Below are positions 33,924 through 44,794 of a stretch of 47,070 nt of DNA, one piece after another (position 1 is the first letter of the stretch; each line of letters opens with the position of its first letter). The translations under genes and the position numbers were made by a program. Where the stretch lies: positions 1-47,070 of the forward strand of contig NW_025955272.1 in the NCBI RefSeq assembly GCF_022376445.1. The letters are read 5' to 3'. The DNA comes from Fomitopsis serialis. Taxonomy: Eukaryota > Basidiomycota > Agaricomycetes > Polyporales > Fomitopsidaceae. The notes under the pieces were generated by a model that did not search any database, was not told the DNA's origin, and saw nothing but the letters and a program-made list of their open reading frames with translations.

Positions 33924-36874
33924 ATGTCTCCCGCCCTCCGACTCTGTTCATCATATAGATCTCGCGCAGTCTCGCGAAATCCTCTTTGGCTTTCTCTCAG
34001 GATGTATTCGCACCAGGATTCTGTACCCAGACCAAAGACGATGTCGCACGACATCACCGTGACTTTCCTCGGAACAGCCAGCGGCGGCGGACCGACCGAA
34101 ACGCGCAATTGTTCAAGTCTCGTCGTGGATGCGCTCGGGAACCAGTCATTATGGAGTGCGTAATGATACAAAGACTCTACTCTGAGCATTCCAGGACGGG
34201 TGGTTAAGCAAATCATTCGCTAGTGGTGGATTGCGCGGAGGGTACCGTCAGGCAAGTGTTGCAACAGCCCTTCCGCGGCGGAGAACGTATCAGGCTCAGC
34301 ACATTGACGAAAGTGTTCATCACACACATGCATGGTGAGTTCTCCTTGCTGCGCGACGTGTCGTCTTGTGCAATGTTCGACCAGTGGTCGCACTACTGGT
34401 CAAGACTGTCTCGGAAGACCGCTTTCAAGTTCCAGTTCCTTGTGTTTCAAACCACATGTCTGGACACTATGCACACAGTCCGTTTCTTTGACGGGCCTGG
34501 TCTTTTCTGGTTTGAAGCGTTCTTGAAATCTCGCTCTCGGCATTGCAGCGAACTACCTCCTGTGGCGCCCCTCTTCATCGCACGCGTTTACTTCGGCGAT
34601 GGAGGCTCGTGGTTCATTTACTGTCTCTCGGGTTGTGCATTACACGGAGAGGCATGTTTGCCCTTGAGGAGCTTTCAGAAGTTGACACGCAACTCATGTC
34701 ATCATCCTATACCCATGTTTGGCCCGCTATTCTTTCGTGATGTAAGCCTCTAGACAGCATGCAGCGAGACATTCCAACGCAGTCGGCCGTCAGATGGTCC
34801 CAGCAAAGTTTCTCCGTTTTGCTAGATTGGCCCTGTCCTCACCCACGATGATCGACGAGATCAGCCTTTCCTCGCGTCTGCGCGACACTCGCACGTTGAT
34901 GGACTCATTACCAGGTACCCAATGGACATTTGCTAACGTCCTTTGTCATCCAAAGCCGACCACACAGCAGGAATCCTCACGCTGCTCCGTAACACGCTCG
35001 GTATCCCCAAAGTCAGGGCACACTCTCGTTCACCTCGTGCGGCGGAGCCATCATCCACTCTCGTGTCGTCCATCAAGGAGGAGCCACTGGTAGCTTCGCT
35101 ATCTACCCAAGACCCAGTGCCTCCACGCATCGCCGAGGAATCTCGACATGTCCCCGAAGTCCGAACAGACCCGCCCCGCATCGAGATCTTCGGCCCTCGC
35201 GGGTTGCGACGGTTCCTGCGGCTGCAGATGCTCCTCACGCACACAAACTCCCAGGAACGTTACGCCGTGCACGAGCTTCTCACCGCTGATCAAGCAGCCT
35301 CCTGCCCTGGCGACATCGCTCAGCAGTCCGACCCCGGTGCGAGCGAAGAGGAACAGTTAGCGGAGAACGAAGCACCCGGCCAGGACATCCGGTGCGACTC
35401 GCACGGCTACTGGCGAGGAATAGTCGTCAAACACGTAGGCTCCAGCTCGGGCTGGGTGGACTCGTCGTCCGACCAGAAGGGCGCCGGAAGAGTGATCGTC
35501 GATGCGGGCCCAATCGACCACCGCGATCCTTGCATTGGCTACGTGATCCGTGAGGTCCCTCACCTGCCTAGGCCTCCTGCCCTGCAGATGCCGATCCCCG
35601 TCCCGCGCAAGCTCGTCATTCTCGGCGACACGTTCAATGCCGATTCGCTCGTGCCACTTATTGACCCGCCTTCCCCTGACAACGCCGCTGCTGTGGCCAG
35701 TGGCAGTGCGATGCGACCGATCGAGGTCGACATGGACGTCGATATGGACGTACCGCCCGGTGACGCGTTGGCCGGTATTGAAAATGCGACTGTGGTGCCT
35801 GACGTGCAGAAGCTTATTGCACGGACACCTGTATCCTTACTCATCCACGAGGCTACTGATGCGTACATACCGCCGTCGGTGGATCCGCAGGGAAAGACCG
35901 GTCGCAACAGAACCGTGAGATGCCTCCTCTATGAGACAGACACTAATTCTGATCATGCACCCATTTTGCAGGCCGAGAGTGTGAATGCCAAGACGCTTGA
36001 CAGGGGACATAGCACTCCCGCCATGGCGGGCGAGTTCGCACGGAAGATCGGTGCAGAGCGCCTCGTTCTCAATCACATAGGTGCTCGGTCAGTATCGATA
36101 TATATTCTTTGTTAAACGGGTGTGTTCTGATGCTGCTACAGCTTCCCTGCACCTCCCGCTCCGGTTCGTACGCCATGGGAGAGGTTCCAACTCGCGTGCA
36201 TGCGTGAGATCGAAAGACAGGCACACGCAACTTGGAGGCCCCCCAACACGCGTCCTCCCACCTATGTGACTGCGGCGTACGACTATTACAGGATTACCCT
36301 CCCGCCCAACAGGTTGCCGCGCTCTCCCGAGGATGAACAGGACGAGCAACGAGTAGAGCGGGACGTGTCACACCGTGAGCCGCCCAGAGAACGACACGAA
36401 GGACGATTCGACCGGGGAGGAGGCTCTCACACAGGGAGACAAACGGATCGACGATATGAAGGCCATACTGAACCTGGATCTGGTCACGGTGGTCGGCCCT
36501 TTGACCCGAACAGCAGGGAGCTTCCTCCGCGGCCCGAGGCATCCCGATTTGCTCGTCATGAACTAGCCCACCAAACACGGGAGACGGTTGTCCTCACTGA
36601 TGGTGTGGACTACGACTTTCCTCACGTGCCTTTCGTTCAAAGAACCGCCGTCGGGCGCAACGATGAAGGCCCTAGTGCACGGATGAATGAAAACGGCAAA
36701 CGCGATCGTACCGCCAGCTCGGGAGATAGTACTCGTGCCCAGCCTGATGAGAGTCGTGGAAGGGGTTGGCGTGGTCGCGGCCGGGGTACAAGGGCTATAC
36801 ACTCTCAGGCGAGGGGAGATTATCGAGGTGAGCACGGTGAACATAGAGGAGAGTACAAACGAGGTCGCAGGTAG
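33924..36874 (+). CDS. tRNase Z (tRNA 3' processing endonuclease), single-domain type
   Basis: Predicted zinc-dependent metallo-beta-lactamase that cuts the 3' trailer from precursor tRNA. Exons: 33924-34155, 34224-34334, 34956-35914, 35972-36087, 36142-36874. From the inner ATG (34041) this gives 677 residues, from the outer ATG (33924) 716. The outer 39 residues (MSPALRLCSSYRSRAVSRNP...) look like a mitochondrial presequence. Landmarks from the inner start: VTFLGTASGG near residue 7, the metal motif HMHADH at residues 73-78, EIFGPRGLRRFL, ILGDTFNAD, LLIHEATDAYIP, RGHSTPAMAGEFA and LVLNHIGARF, then VTAAYDYYRITLP. The metal motif is at the N-terminus, so there is only one catalytic domain (short form), enlarged by internal loops. 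After the domain comes a charged tail ending in Arg/Gly repeats. Intron 2 is 621 bases and splits the metal motif. Intron 3 (57 bases) is in frame. Confidence 0.88.
34335..34955 (+). other. 621-base intron inside the tRNase Z metal motif
   Basis: The donor GTGAGT follows CATG and the acceptor CCAAAG precedes CCGACCAC, so that removal gives His-Ala-Asp-His exactly. A branch-point-like GCTAACG lies 18-24 bases before the acceptor. It is about ten times longer than other introns here. Short frames inside it (34332-34526, 34794-35093) show no known domain. It may hold an old insertion. Confidence 0.7.
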
Positions 36875-37104
36875 GAGGCTGGGTTGTCCCCCTCCAGATA
36901 CCGTCGTTGTAGCGATGGGCTGTGTATATAATGGTGGAATGGTGTACGATAACCCTCATTCGTCGACGACAAAAACTCGCTGGTCAATGATTCTGAGAAT
37001 GGGTATAAGCAGCCCTCCTTCATTTACCGATGATACAAGCATCTATTGTACAACTCCTAGACACAACGTTAACTAGAACGTTCATAATCCGATGAGCTAC
37101 GTGT

Positions 37105-39190
37105 TCATGCCATGACGTTCTCTACTCTGTGCTCAGCCACTTTCTCCCTATCCTCCACAGTCACTTCCGCCGCCTTTTCATCCGTATCAGATGCGCTGCT
37201 ACTGGGAATAGCGGCTTCCTCCACTGCACCGCAGCCAATTGCCCTAGTGCGCCTCTCTGCCCTGGCCCGCTGCACAGCGGCATCTGCTCTCGGCACAGCA
37301 CTCCACTGGATGGCGCTCGTCCAGCTTCCCTTAACGGCTTCGACCTCGCTCGACGTCTCGCTCCGCTCAGCGCGGAACATATCGTCGATCGACTCGAGCG
37401 GGATGCCGGACGTCTCGGGGTAGCACGCCCAGACGATCGCGGCGATGACGAGGTTGAATACCGCGAAGATGATGTACGTTCGCCACTTGATGTTGTCCAG
37501 CGCAGGCGGGGTTATCTCGACGACCTGTCCGGGAAAGGCCGTTCAGTCCACGTCTCGCGGGAGAGCTATCCGTCATGACTGCGTACCAGGAAGTTGCCGA
37601 GGAAGTCGGCTGCAGCGGCGAGTGCAGCACCCTTTGCGCGGATCTTGAGAGGCAGGATCTCAGCGGGGTAGACCCACACGGTCCCCATCCATCCTGTACG
37701 GTCGCATGCTCAGAATTGAGTATCGCTGCCGGTCATGGACAAACGTACCCCAGGTGAAGAATCCCTCGTACAAGAACACGAAGAACACTGCCGCGATGCT
37801 CGCACTTGGGGTGTCGACTGCGACACAGATGGCCTCAAGGACGAGCACGACCGCCTGGCCTACAGCGAAGATGAGCCACAGCTTGCGGCGTCCGACGCGG
37901 TCGATCGTGTACCACTGTCACCGCGGATGCGGATGAGATGAGACATATGGCCGGACAGGTGCCAAGGCGAGACCCACCGTAACGAAAGACGCGATGATGT
38001 ACCACACTTGCAGCCAGCACCCGAGGAAGAGCGCCATTTGCTGCGACATACCCAGACTGGACTCGAAGAGCGTTGGGGCGTAGTACGTCACGATATTGAT
38101 ACCTGCATGGCATCAGCAAGTGAGCAGGTAGGACAGACCTCCGTGCCGGTGGGACACATACCCGTCAGCTGCTGCATGAACTGAATCCCGAGAGCGAGGT
38201 AGAACCGCCTGTTCGCGGAGATGCCGCCGCTCTTGAACAGGTCGCCCCAAGTACCCTCCTCCTTGCTCTCCAGCTCGAGCGCATCTAAAATCTCCTGTGC
38301 CTCCTTAACCACGATCTCGTGGTCGGTGGGTAAATTCCTCAGCCTCGCCAGGACCTATGTCTCCTTCGATCACTAGGCTTCTTCCCACCGAGCGAGTGCG
38401 ACTCACCTCAATACCTCTCGCGGGGCTAGCCTCATGCCGCATCAGCCATCGAGGTGTCTCGGGCATGAACATCGTCACGAAAATAACATATATCGCGAAG
38501 ACGCATTGGAACAGCAGCGGGAAGCGCCACTGCACTTGTCCGTCGTAGAAGAAGAACGCGTAGTTGATCCAGTACGCGATCATCAGCCCGAAAAGCATCG
38601 AAGACATCTGGCAGCATAGCTGCCACCCGCGATGCTCCGGCAGCGTCACTTCGCTCTGGTACACGGGCGTCACTGCAAGCACAGAAGCCAGATACGTGAG
38701 CGAGGTTTCGCCGACATTAGTGGGACGGTGGGACGCACCGGAAGTAATGTATCCGACGCCTTCGTGGCGGTGGGTAAGTCTTGGCGAGCGGGGAAGGCAC
38801 AGTCGCACGACGCTCACCTATCCCGGTCAGAATCCTGGCGACTATCATCTGGATCCTTTCGACGCAGCTACCCATCAGGATGGTCCCAGCGAGCAATATC
38901 GTCGCGCCGATGATGAGCGTCCTCTTCCGCCCGAGCGGCTCGGTCGTGAACGCCGCCGCAATCGCGCCGACGATCGCGCCAATGTCGTAGAGCGCGGTGA
39001 TCGTGCTGACCATGATCGTGCTGGGGTTGCCCATCTGGTCGAGCCAGTACTTGGAGACGACAACGCCGGACATGACGCCCTGGTCATAGCCGAAGAGGCA
39101 GAAGCCGGTCGAGCAGACCGAGGTGAGCATCGCGACGAGCGCGGTCCCGCGCAGGCCGTTCACGCCCAGCTTCGTCGGTAGAATTGTCAT
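37105..39190 (-). CDS. MFS hexose-type sugar transporter
   Basis: Predicted 556-residue proton-coupled or facilitative sugar porter of the plasma membrane, 12 membrane spans. Exons: 39190-38818, 38759-38739, 38672-38407, 38354-38162, 38102-37978, 37914-37749, 37693-37587, 37524-37105. The sugar-porter signatures are present in order: FGYDQGVMSGVV in span 1, EPLGRKRTL in the 2-3 loop, PETPRWLMRH after span 6, QQLTGINIVTYYAPTLFE in span 7, DRVGRRKLW in the 8-9 loop and YPETSGIPLESIDDMF after span 12. Exon 2 is only 21 bases and encodes VGYITS. The start at 39190 (MTILPTKLGVNGLRG) is chosen because the frame upstream lacks porter features. The C-terminal tail of about 90 residues is charged and Ala-rich. 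The actual sugar cannot be read from sequence; lactose, xylose or glucose porters all look like this. Convergent with tRNase Z. Confidence 0.92.
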
Positions 39191-39300
39191 GTTGCTACTC
39201 GACGTCCGACGAGTGTTTGCAACAGAGAAGTCTTCAGAGCCGCAGCGATGTCGAGGAACGGACCGTGAGCTTAGCGGAGGTTCTCCGGCTGCTATGCTTG

Positions 39301-39310
39301 CTTTATATAT
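39301..39310 (-). promoter_or_regulatory. TATA box of the sugar transporter gene
   Basis: The minus strand reads ATATATAAAG about 115 bases before the ATG at 39190, a canonical TATATAAA core promoter. Inducible sugar transporters often have such boxes. Confidence 0.55.
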
Positions 39311-40795
39311 GAGCGAAGCTCGGGACGACATGCGTGAGGTCGCGTTGACGCGGTAACATGGTCATGTGCGAAAGTGCGGATACCCGTCAAACAGCAATGA
39401 GACGATGGTACGGCCGCTCGGGACGGTCACGTCTCACAGGATTCGAGGAGCGATCTAACGCATATAGCATTCTGGCGAATTTGTGGGGTTACGCGGAGGT
39501 CCCGTGGGTAGACTTAGTGACTTACGATTGACTTACGAACACGCGTATCGTATCATGTCGCGGGCGCCGGTAGATGGACACGCAAAGCCGTGCCTGGAAG
39601 GAAGTGAGTCGTCGAAGTACCAACTAATGAAGAACAATGAGACGCACACACTTCATAACCTCGCTGTCACCGCATTCGAAGAGGTTGATAGCACGATGCC
39701 GGTAGCTTAAGCGAAGAAAGAACAGGGTTACCAAATTAGTCCATAGGAGATCATGCTGCCCGAGTAATGTGACTTACACGTTTGGAGCACGAACCGCCCG
39801 CGTGAAACTTGAGAACGATCTCTTCCTAAGTTGTCACAGGATAGACGCAAATGACATGATGTATGAAGATCGTCAGGTACTTCATATACGTCAACAAACG
39901 CGGTTGGGTAAGGCACTGCGAGTCTGGGACCGCTCTGCCCGCGGCATGCGATAAGGACGAAGTCAACGGCGTGGCTTGCGACGGTGATCTCTGTATGTGG
40001 GTAAAGAACGGCTTCATATTTGTCCGGATGTCGTCTGCAGACGCCGTGCGGGTTACCAGAGGAGGAGGAGGAGGAGGAGGAGGAGGAGGGGATTCCATTT
40101 AGTCACGATCGCGCGCCGTAGGGCTCGCCACGCGTGACAGCGCTCTCTATTTACATGACAGCCCCCGTACTCCATAGACCCTTGTACTGTGGTGCGATGT
40201 GTTCTCTTTCTACACTATGTATCGAGGCATGTCAGCTGTGGCTACCCTCCCCATGGCCGGTGACAAATTATGGCTCATGTGAGGCTGTGCTCAACGGGTA
40301 CATGCGCGTGAGTTGTACACATTAGAAGGGCTACACTCACCATACTATGTATGCACTATACACCAGCCTGAACGAAGAAGCCAGGACTGGTCACATACAC
40401 GCGATATGTAGGCTCAAAAATCTGTGTGATTCGCGACACTCACTGCTATTTGTTGCTCGCCCCTATGAACGTCATTGAACAAGAACTTAACGGTACATAA
40501 AATGATTGATACCTGCGGGGGATATGCTCCGCCTTCATGAAGAGGTGAGCGGAGCAAGACCGTGACGGACGTGGCGGGCCGGCTGTAGTGCGCGCGATGA
40601 GATCGGCACGGATCAATGTCGTGGGATGGATCACTCGGGACCGAGTCGACTTCGAGCGTTCAATCGCTTTCAAACGCTCACGTTCAGCAGCTTCAGCTTC
40701 TATTGATTTACTGACCGATGTATTCCCAGACTTGAGCAGTCACAATCCCACCAACTGGATACAGCTCTGAGACAGTGAGACAGCCCTTCGTCGTC
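39311..40795. other. Gene-free stretch upstream of transporter and ATL genes
   Basis: About 1.5 kb between two divergently transcribed genes. It holds the (GGA)n microsatellite at 40060-40090 and otherwise no feature I can support. The frame at 39863-40102 ends in poly-Gly simply because it translates the microsatellite. Confidence 0.4.
40060..40090. repeat. (GGA)n microsatellite
   Basis: About ten uninterrupted GGA units. Purine-only on this strand, so it could form triplex or G-rich structures; likely polymorphic between strains. Confidence 0.9.
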
Positions 40796-41430
40796 ATGGA
40801 CAGCGCACAATTTCACGCAGCGGTACATATTACTGGATCTGAGTTTGAGTCTCGCACCGGCTCAGGCTGACGAGTAGTGGTCCTTCAGGTGTATCACGTC
40901 GTTCGACAGATACCTCCACAGCACGTAACATCCTACGGTAAGCAAAGCCAAATTAGCTCTCTGATACGGCACCGCTCATTCTACCTTCCAGGACACGTCG
41001 CGAAGCTCATCGGCATGCCCCGCCACTCACGACATGTCGGACAAGGTACGCTTCTAAGTTATCACCGCCCCCACCTTCCCGAACACACCATGATCCGCAC
41101 CGCGCTGAATTCGGTCTGCCAGCCCTGAAGTTCGTCTCGCCCGACGTACAGCCCCCCATCCCCTGGTACCGCGTCATCTCGTCTTCCGGCGTGATCTCCT
41201 CGCGCGGGCCCGGCACGAGCGGCGCGGACGTGCAGCGCCAGGAGCTCGAGGCTGAGGGCATCGAGGTCAGCGTCGGGCGCGTGGGCGACCTGCGTGTCGA
41301 CATGAAGCGGTACGGGTGGTTCCCTGCGCCGGGAACCGTCGATACGGGGGTAGACTTAGACGAGGGTGAGGCTGATGCTGGCGGGACAGCTTCTGAAGAC
41401 GACGACGATCAGCCTGAAGAACAAGAATGA
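40796..41430 (+). CDS. atl1: Alkyltransferase-like protein (DNA lesion sensor)
   Basis: Four exons (40796-40822, 40889-40937, 40992-41045, 41123-41430) give 145 residues. The protein matches the DNA-binding domain of O6-alkylguanine-DNA alkyltransferases, but the reactive Cys of the PCHRV motif is Trp (residues 57-61 read PWYRV, Trp58). That makes it an alkyltransferase-like protein: in fission yeast such proteins bind O6-alkylguanine without repairing it and pass the lesion to nucleotide excision repair. Other landmarks fit: TSYG with the nucleotide-flipping region Tyr25, and the Arg finger in SRHVGQA (Arg39). The VYHVVRQIPPQHVTSYGHVA block is typical. After the domain the protein ends with an acidic tail (SEDDDDQPEEQE), more acidic than usual. 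Probably nuclear. Overlapping frames on the minus strand are shadows. Confidence 0.9.
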
Positions 41431-41967
41431 ATAGGTCTTGTGACCCGAGTGTCTTGGTTTTATGCGACGTCTCGCCTCCTGTGTATTGTGCTTTTCCCAA
41501 AATTGAACAGATCATGGTAGTCCTATCAGTGCTTGTACTGGGCACGTGAGTCTTTGCTACTCTTACGAACGAGAACAACGCGGACAATGCGCCGTCCAGC
41601 AATATATACATGTCAAACGATCCAACGACCTATCCACTGGCCAGTTTATGTCACCGGCGAGCGTCACGACGATATGCAGAGCCTGCAGACTTCAGGTTGT
41701 TGCTCAAGTCGAAGTGAGAACGTTAGGAAACCACGACACCGTGATGCATGGTTATTGACCGACGACTCATGAACGACTGCCGACGTTCAAATGTACAACA
41801 CGGGTGGCACATGAGGCTTTCACATTAAGTACTACTCATGAGATAGATCAATGGTCCGAGGAACATGCTAAGTCTGATGTCAAAGGCAACGAGATGGTGA
41901 CATGTCAGTGACCGCAACTTGCGGTCTACAAACTGATAACGGTCCGATGAGAGACTGCGAACAGCCC
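41431..41967. other. Intergenic, nothing seen
   Basis: Between the convergent ends of the alkyltransferase-like gene (+) and secreted protein E (-). Small frames at 41533-41772 overlap each other and have no motif. Confidence 0.4.
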
Positions 41968-43309
41968 TCACGCCGACGACGTGGCTTGTGGAGGCACGGC
42001 AGCGCTCGATGACTCGGCGAAAGTGAGGCTCTGTTTAAAGGGGTCAAGTCAGACATCCATTAGAAAGCTGCCAGCGACATTGAGACACGTACCACGATCA
42101 CTGCGTCGCCGTACGTTTGAATGAAACGGAACGTGTCGTCGGTCAGGACGATCGCGTCTTGGACGACCATTATCGTGGGCGCAGAGGAGGCTATTAACCC
42201 AGACATGTCAGCCACGCGTCGCGGACCCAGCGCGAAGACCAAGACGTACTGCCGTCAGTGTTCACCCAATGCGCGGTGAACGCGCCCGTGGTCGGGTCGA
42301 CCGACCAGATCGCACTTTCATAGTCCTTAGCCGTGCCCGACGCAGCTGAGAACGAGTTAGCGCCTCTCTGCGGGGGCGCGCCCGCAGCCGCTGTATTTTC
42401 CGATGCATCGTCAGCGAGGTATCGGGGCAAATCCAGAGCAGAGATCACTCACACTCCTGGGTACCACCGAGGTACACGTAATTCGGCGAGTTGGAAGCCA
42501 AGTTGTCCGAGGAGCTTGAGAACCCGACGATGCCACCAAGGTACGGGTAGGTCGAGAGGCCGTTCTGGAGCAGGGAGACGTGCGTCAGATGCTCATCAAC
42601 AGACTACGTGAGATTATATGGAAACGCACAAGAGTCTTGAAGTTTATCGGGCCGTAACTAACGGCACCGTCGCACTCCTGGTACTGCACCTGGAGGGCCT
42701 CCGATGCGTCGGTCGTCACCGAGTACTCGCCGAAGCTGTTCGTCTCGGAAGACACGTAACCGTTGTACGACCCACCGGTCAGCTCGAGTACACCGGTGTG
42801 AGCCGTGCACGTCGGCGTCGGAGTGGGACTGGTGCTCGTGGCGGTATCAGTGCTGGTCGTGGTATCGGTACTGGTAGTAGTGGGAGTGTCGGTGCTGGTG
42901 GCGGTGTCCGTGCTGGTAGGGGTGTCCGTGCTGGTAGGGGTATCCGTGCTGGTAGTGGTGTCCGTGCCGGTAGGGGTGTCGGTGCTAGTACTGGTAGTGG
43001 TAGGTGTCAACGAAGGTCCACCACGGCCCGCCAGGCGCCGACCTGCACAAATACCCGGACTGTCAGGGCATGAACATATGCGACATTCAGAAACGCACTG
43101 GAGCGGAGCTGAGGGCGCGCGGGATTGAGACCACGCGCAAGACGCTGGGCGTTAGTCAGTGTGCGAGGCGTATGTGCCAGACGCTTGACATGGACGTTCG
43201 TCGGATTGAACGTGAGCTTCTCGTCGCGCAACGAGTTGGAGCGCGCAACATGTGCGGCCACGCCGGTAGCGAAGAACGCCACGAGGAGCGCGAGGAAGAC
43301 GGAGCGCAT
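41968..43309 (-). CDS. Secreted Thr/Ser-rich protein E
   Basis: Six exons (43309-43099, 43042-42630, 42564-42453, 42390-42250, 42190-42093, 42030-41968) give 345 residues. An N-terminal signal peptide (MRSVFLALLVAF, cleavage likely near residue 19) is followed by TNAQRLARGLNPARP, a motif seen near the N-terminus of many secreted agaricomycete proteins. Residues about 75-130 are a Thr/Ser/Asp repeat (units like TSTDTPT), expected to be heavily O-glycosylated. The rest forms a domain with Cys (CTAHTGVLELTG), FGEYSVTTDASEALQVQYQEC, NGLSTYPYLGG and ESAIWSVDPTTGAFTAHWVNTDG, shared with neighbour F. No GPI signal is clear at the end. Secreted or wall-bound; function unknown. The tandem neighbour F lacks the Thr repeat. 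Confidence 0.82.
42803..43010 (-). repeat. Coding minisatellite (Thr/Ser/Asp repeat of protein E)
   Basis: Imperfect units of 12-24 bases of the type GTGTCGGTGCTGGT on the plus strand, encoding TSTDTPT-like residues. All unit changes keep the frame, so selection for the peptide is likely. Repeat number probably varies between strains. Confidence 0.75.
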
Positions 43310-44794
43310 ATTTTCAGAAGCGTATAGGCTATAAAGAGTGACGAATTCGAGTCTTGAGCGAGAGGATGGCTTGCACGGTGAAGCCTGGGCAGACAAAGAG
43401 GAAAAGAAGGCCCCAGCGCGACCCCGACGCGCACGGGCACATTTAAAGCGGAAAACAGCGTCCGAGGTACATGTTGCGTCGAGACCGTCTATCAGGCAGT
43501 GGATCCGGGGATGGGTGCCTGGGGCCCGCATTTAATTAAGCGCGGCGTGCCTTCAAGTTCAGGTCGAACAAGTAGCGCTGCAAATGGGCCTTGGTTTCGT
43601 TTTCTCGCAGCGACGCACTAGCATGGTTTTTCTTCCCCAGAGGACCTGCCCCGTGCTGCGTCCCACTGCAAGCGTCCCGTCGATGGACATACGGAGGGGG
43701 GCATCCAAAGCGAGCGCTAAATGCACTTGCCTGAAAAAGAAAGATACGCTGATGCGCCATGGTAGCTCCCGCCAAGATCCCGCCAGGGCGCGCAGTCGGG
43801 TGCAATAACCAGCCAATGAAATCTCGGAGTTGGATCTCAGCGATGAAATAAAAATGGGGAAAGTTTAGGGACATACCACCATGGGCTTGGCATGAGCGGC
43901 CAATGTGGACAGCAGCAATACCCTGAGAACTGCGAAAATCACTTTCTCAGACTGACAGAATTAAAGCGGCGTTGCTTTCGCGTCTTAGTCAACATTCAGT
44001 CGTTCTACCACGTCATGATCAGCTAGCACGAAAACACCCGTTTCTGGCCAGCGTGACTACTATGGTGACTCCTCAGCGCTCAGCGCTCAGCTTCCACTCT
44101 GTCAATGATAATATTGCTTAGTACGCACCACGTCGCTGATAAAGCTAAAGCTCGGCTTCAGACTGTACGAACAAACCTCCTCGAGTTAAGGCCGCATACC
44201 GTTTGCGCCCACTTCGGAGGGCAACTACGCGTGGGTCTAGTAGGCGTCCAAGGGGGAGTTGGACGCATTCGACACAAAGTGATTTGCATTGGGAACAATC
44301 TCCACCAGTTGCCACCAGTCGCGAGGAAGTAAAATAGTTGTGGTTGTGCAGGCTTGCGCAGCGGCAAAGTTGTTGGCAACTTGGCACAGACACTGTCGGA
44401 GGCAGAATGCCAACACGTGTCGTTACCACGCCACAGACGCGTCCAAGTTGGACGCGTCTCACTGGCCATGGTCGTGTTCTCAGTCGCGTTCTACTCTGTT
44501 CTCAGGCTCCTGCGTGGGTACCACGAACATCCATGACGATGACGTTCAGTGGCTCCCAAGTTGTATGCAAAACTCGTTTAGAGCAATCGTACTGCAAACG
44601 ACGAACGCATCATCCACGCAGCCTGAGGTCTTGCCAGCCTAAGGGTCGGACGCCGGCTCATCTTTTGCTTCGTAATATAACTTAATTTACTAGTCGCGGG
44701 CCACCGTTTCTCATGAACAGCTCCTATGGTTTTCTCAATCAACATTGATAACCGTATTTCATGCGAACCCAAATAGTACAGCTAGCTCCAGAAC
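43310..44794. other. Intergenic between tandem secreted genes
   Basis: About 1.5 kb holding the promoter of gene E and the 3' region of gene F. Frames at 43536-43874 (-), 44145-44469 (-) and 44289-44685 (+) show no motif. No gene supported. Confidence 0.4.

Noticed and set aside
34794..35093. Plus frame overlapping the end of the tRNase Z long intron
   Set aside because: I tested whether it is an extra exon between HMH and DH. Direct joining restores the motif exactly, while adding this segment would separate the metal ligands.
39863..40102. Frame ending in poly-Gly
   Set aside because: It reads through the (GGA)n microsatellite; no other support.
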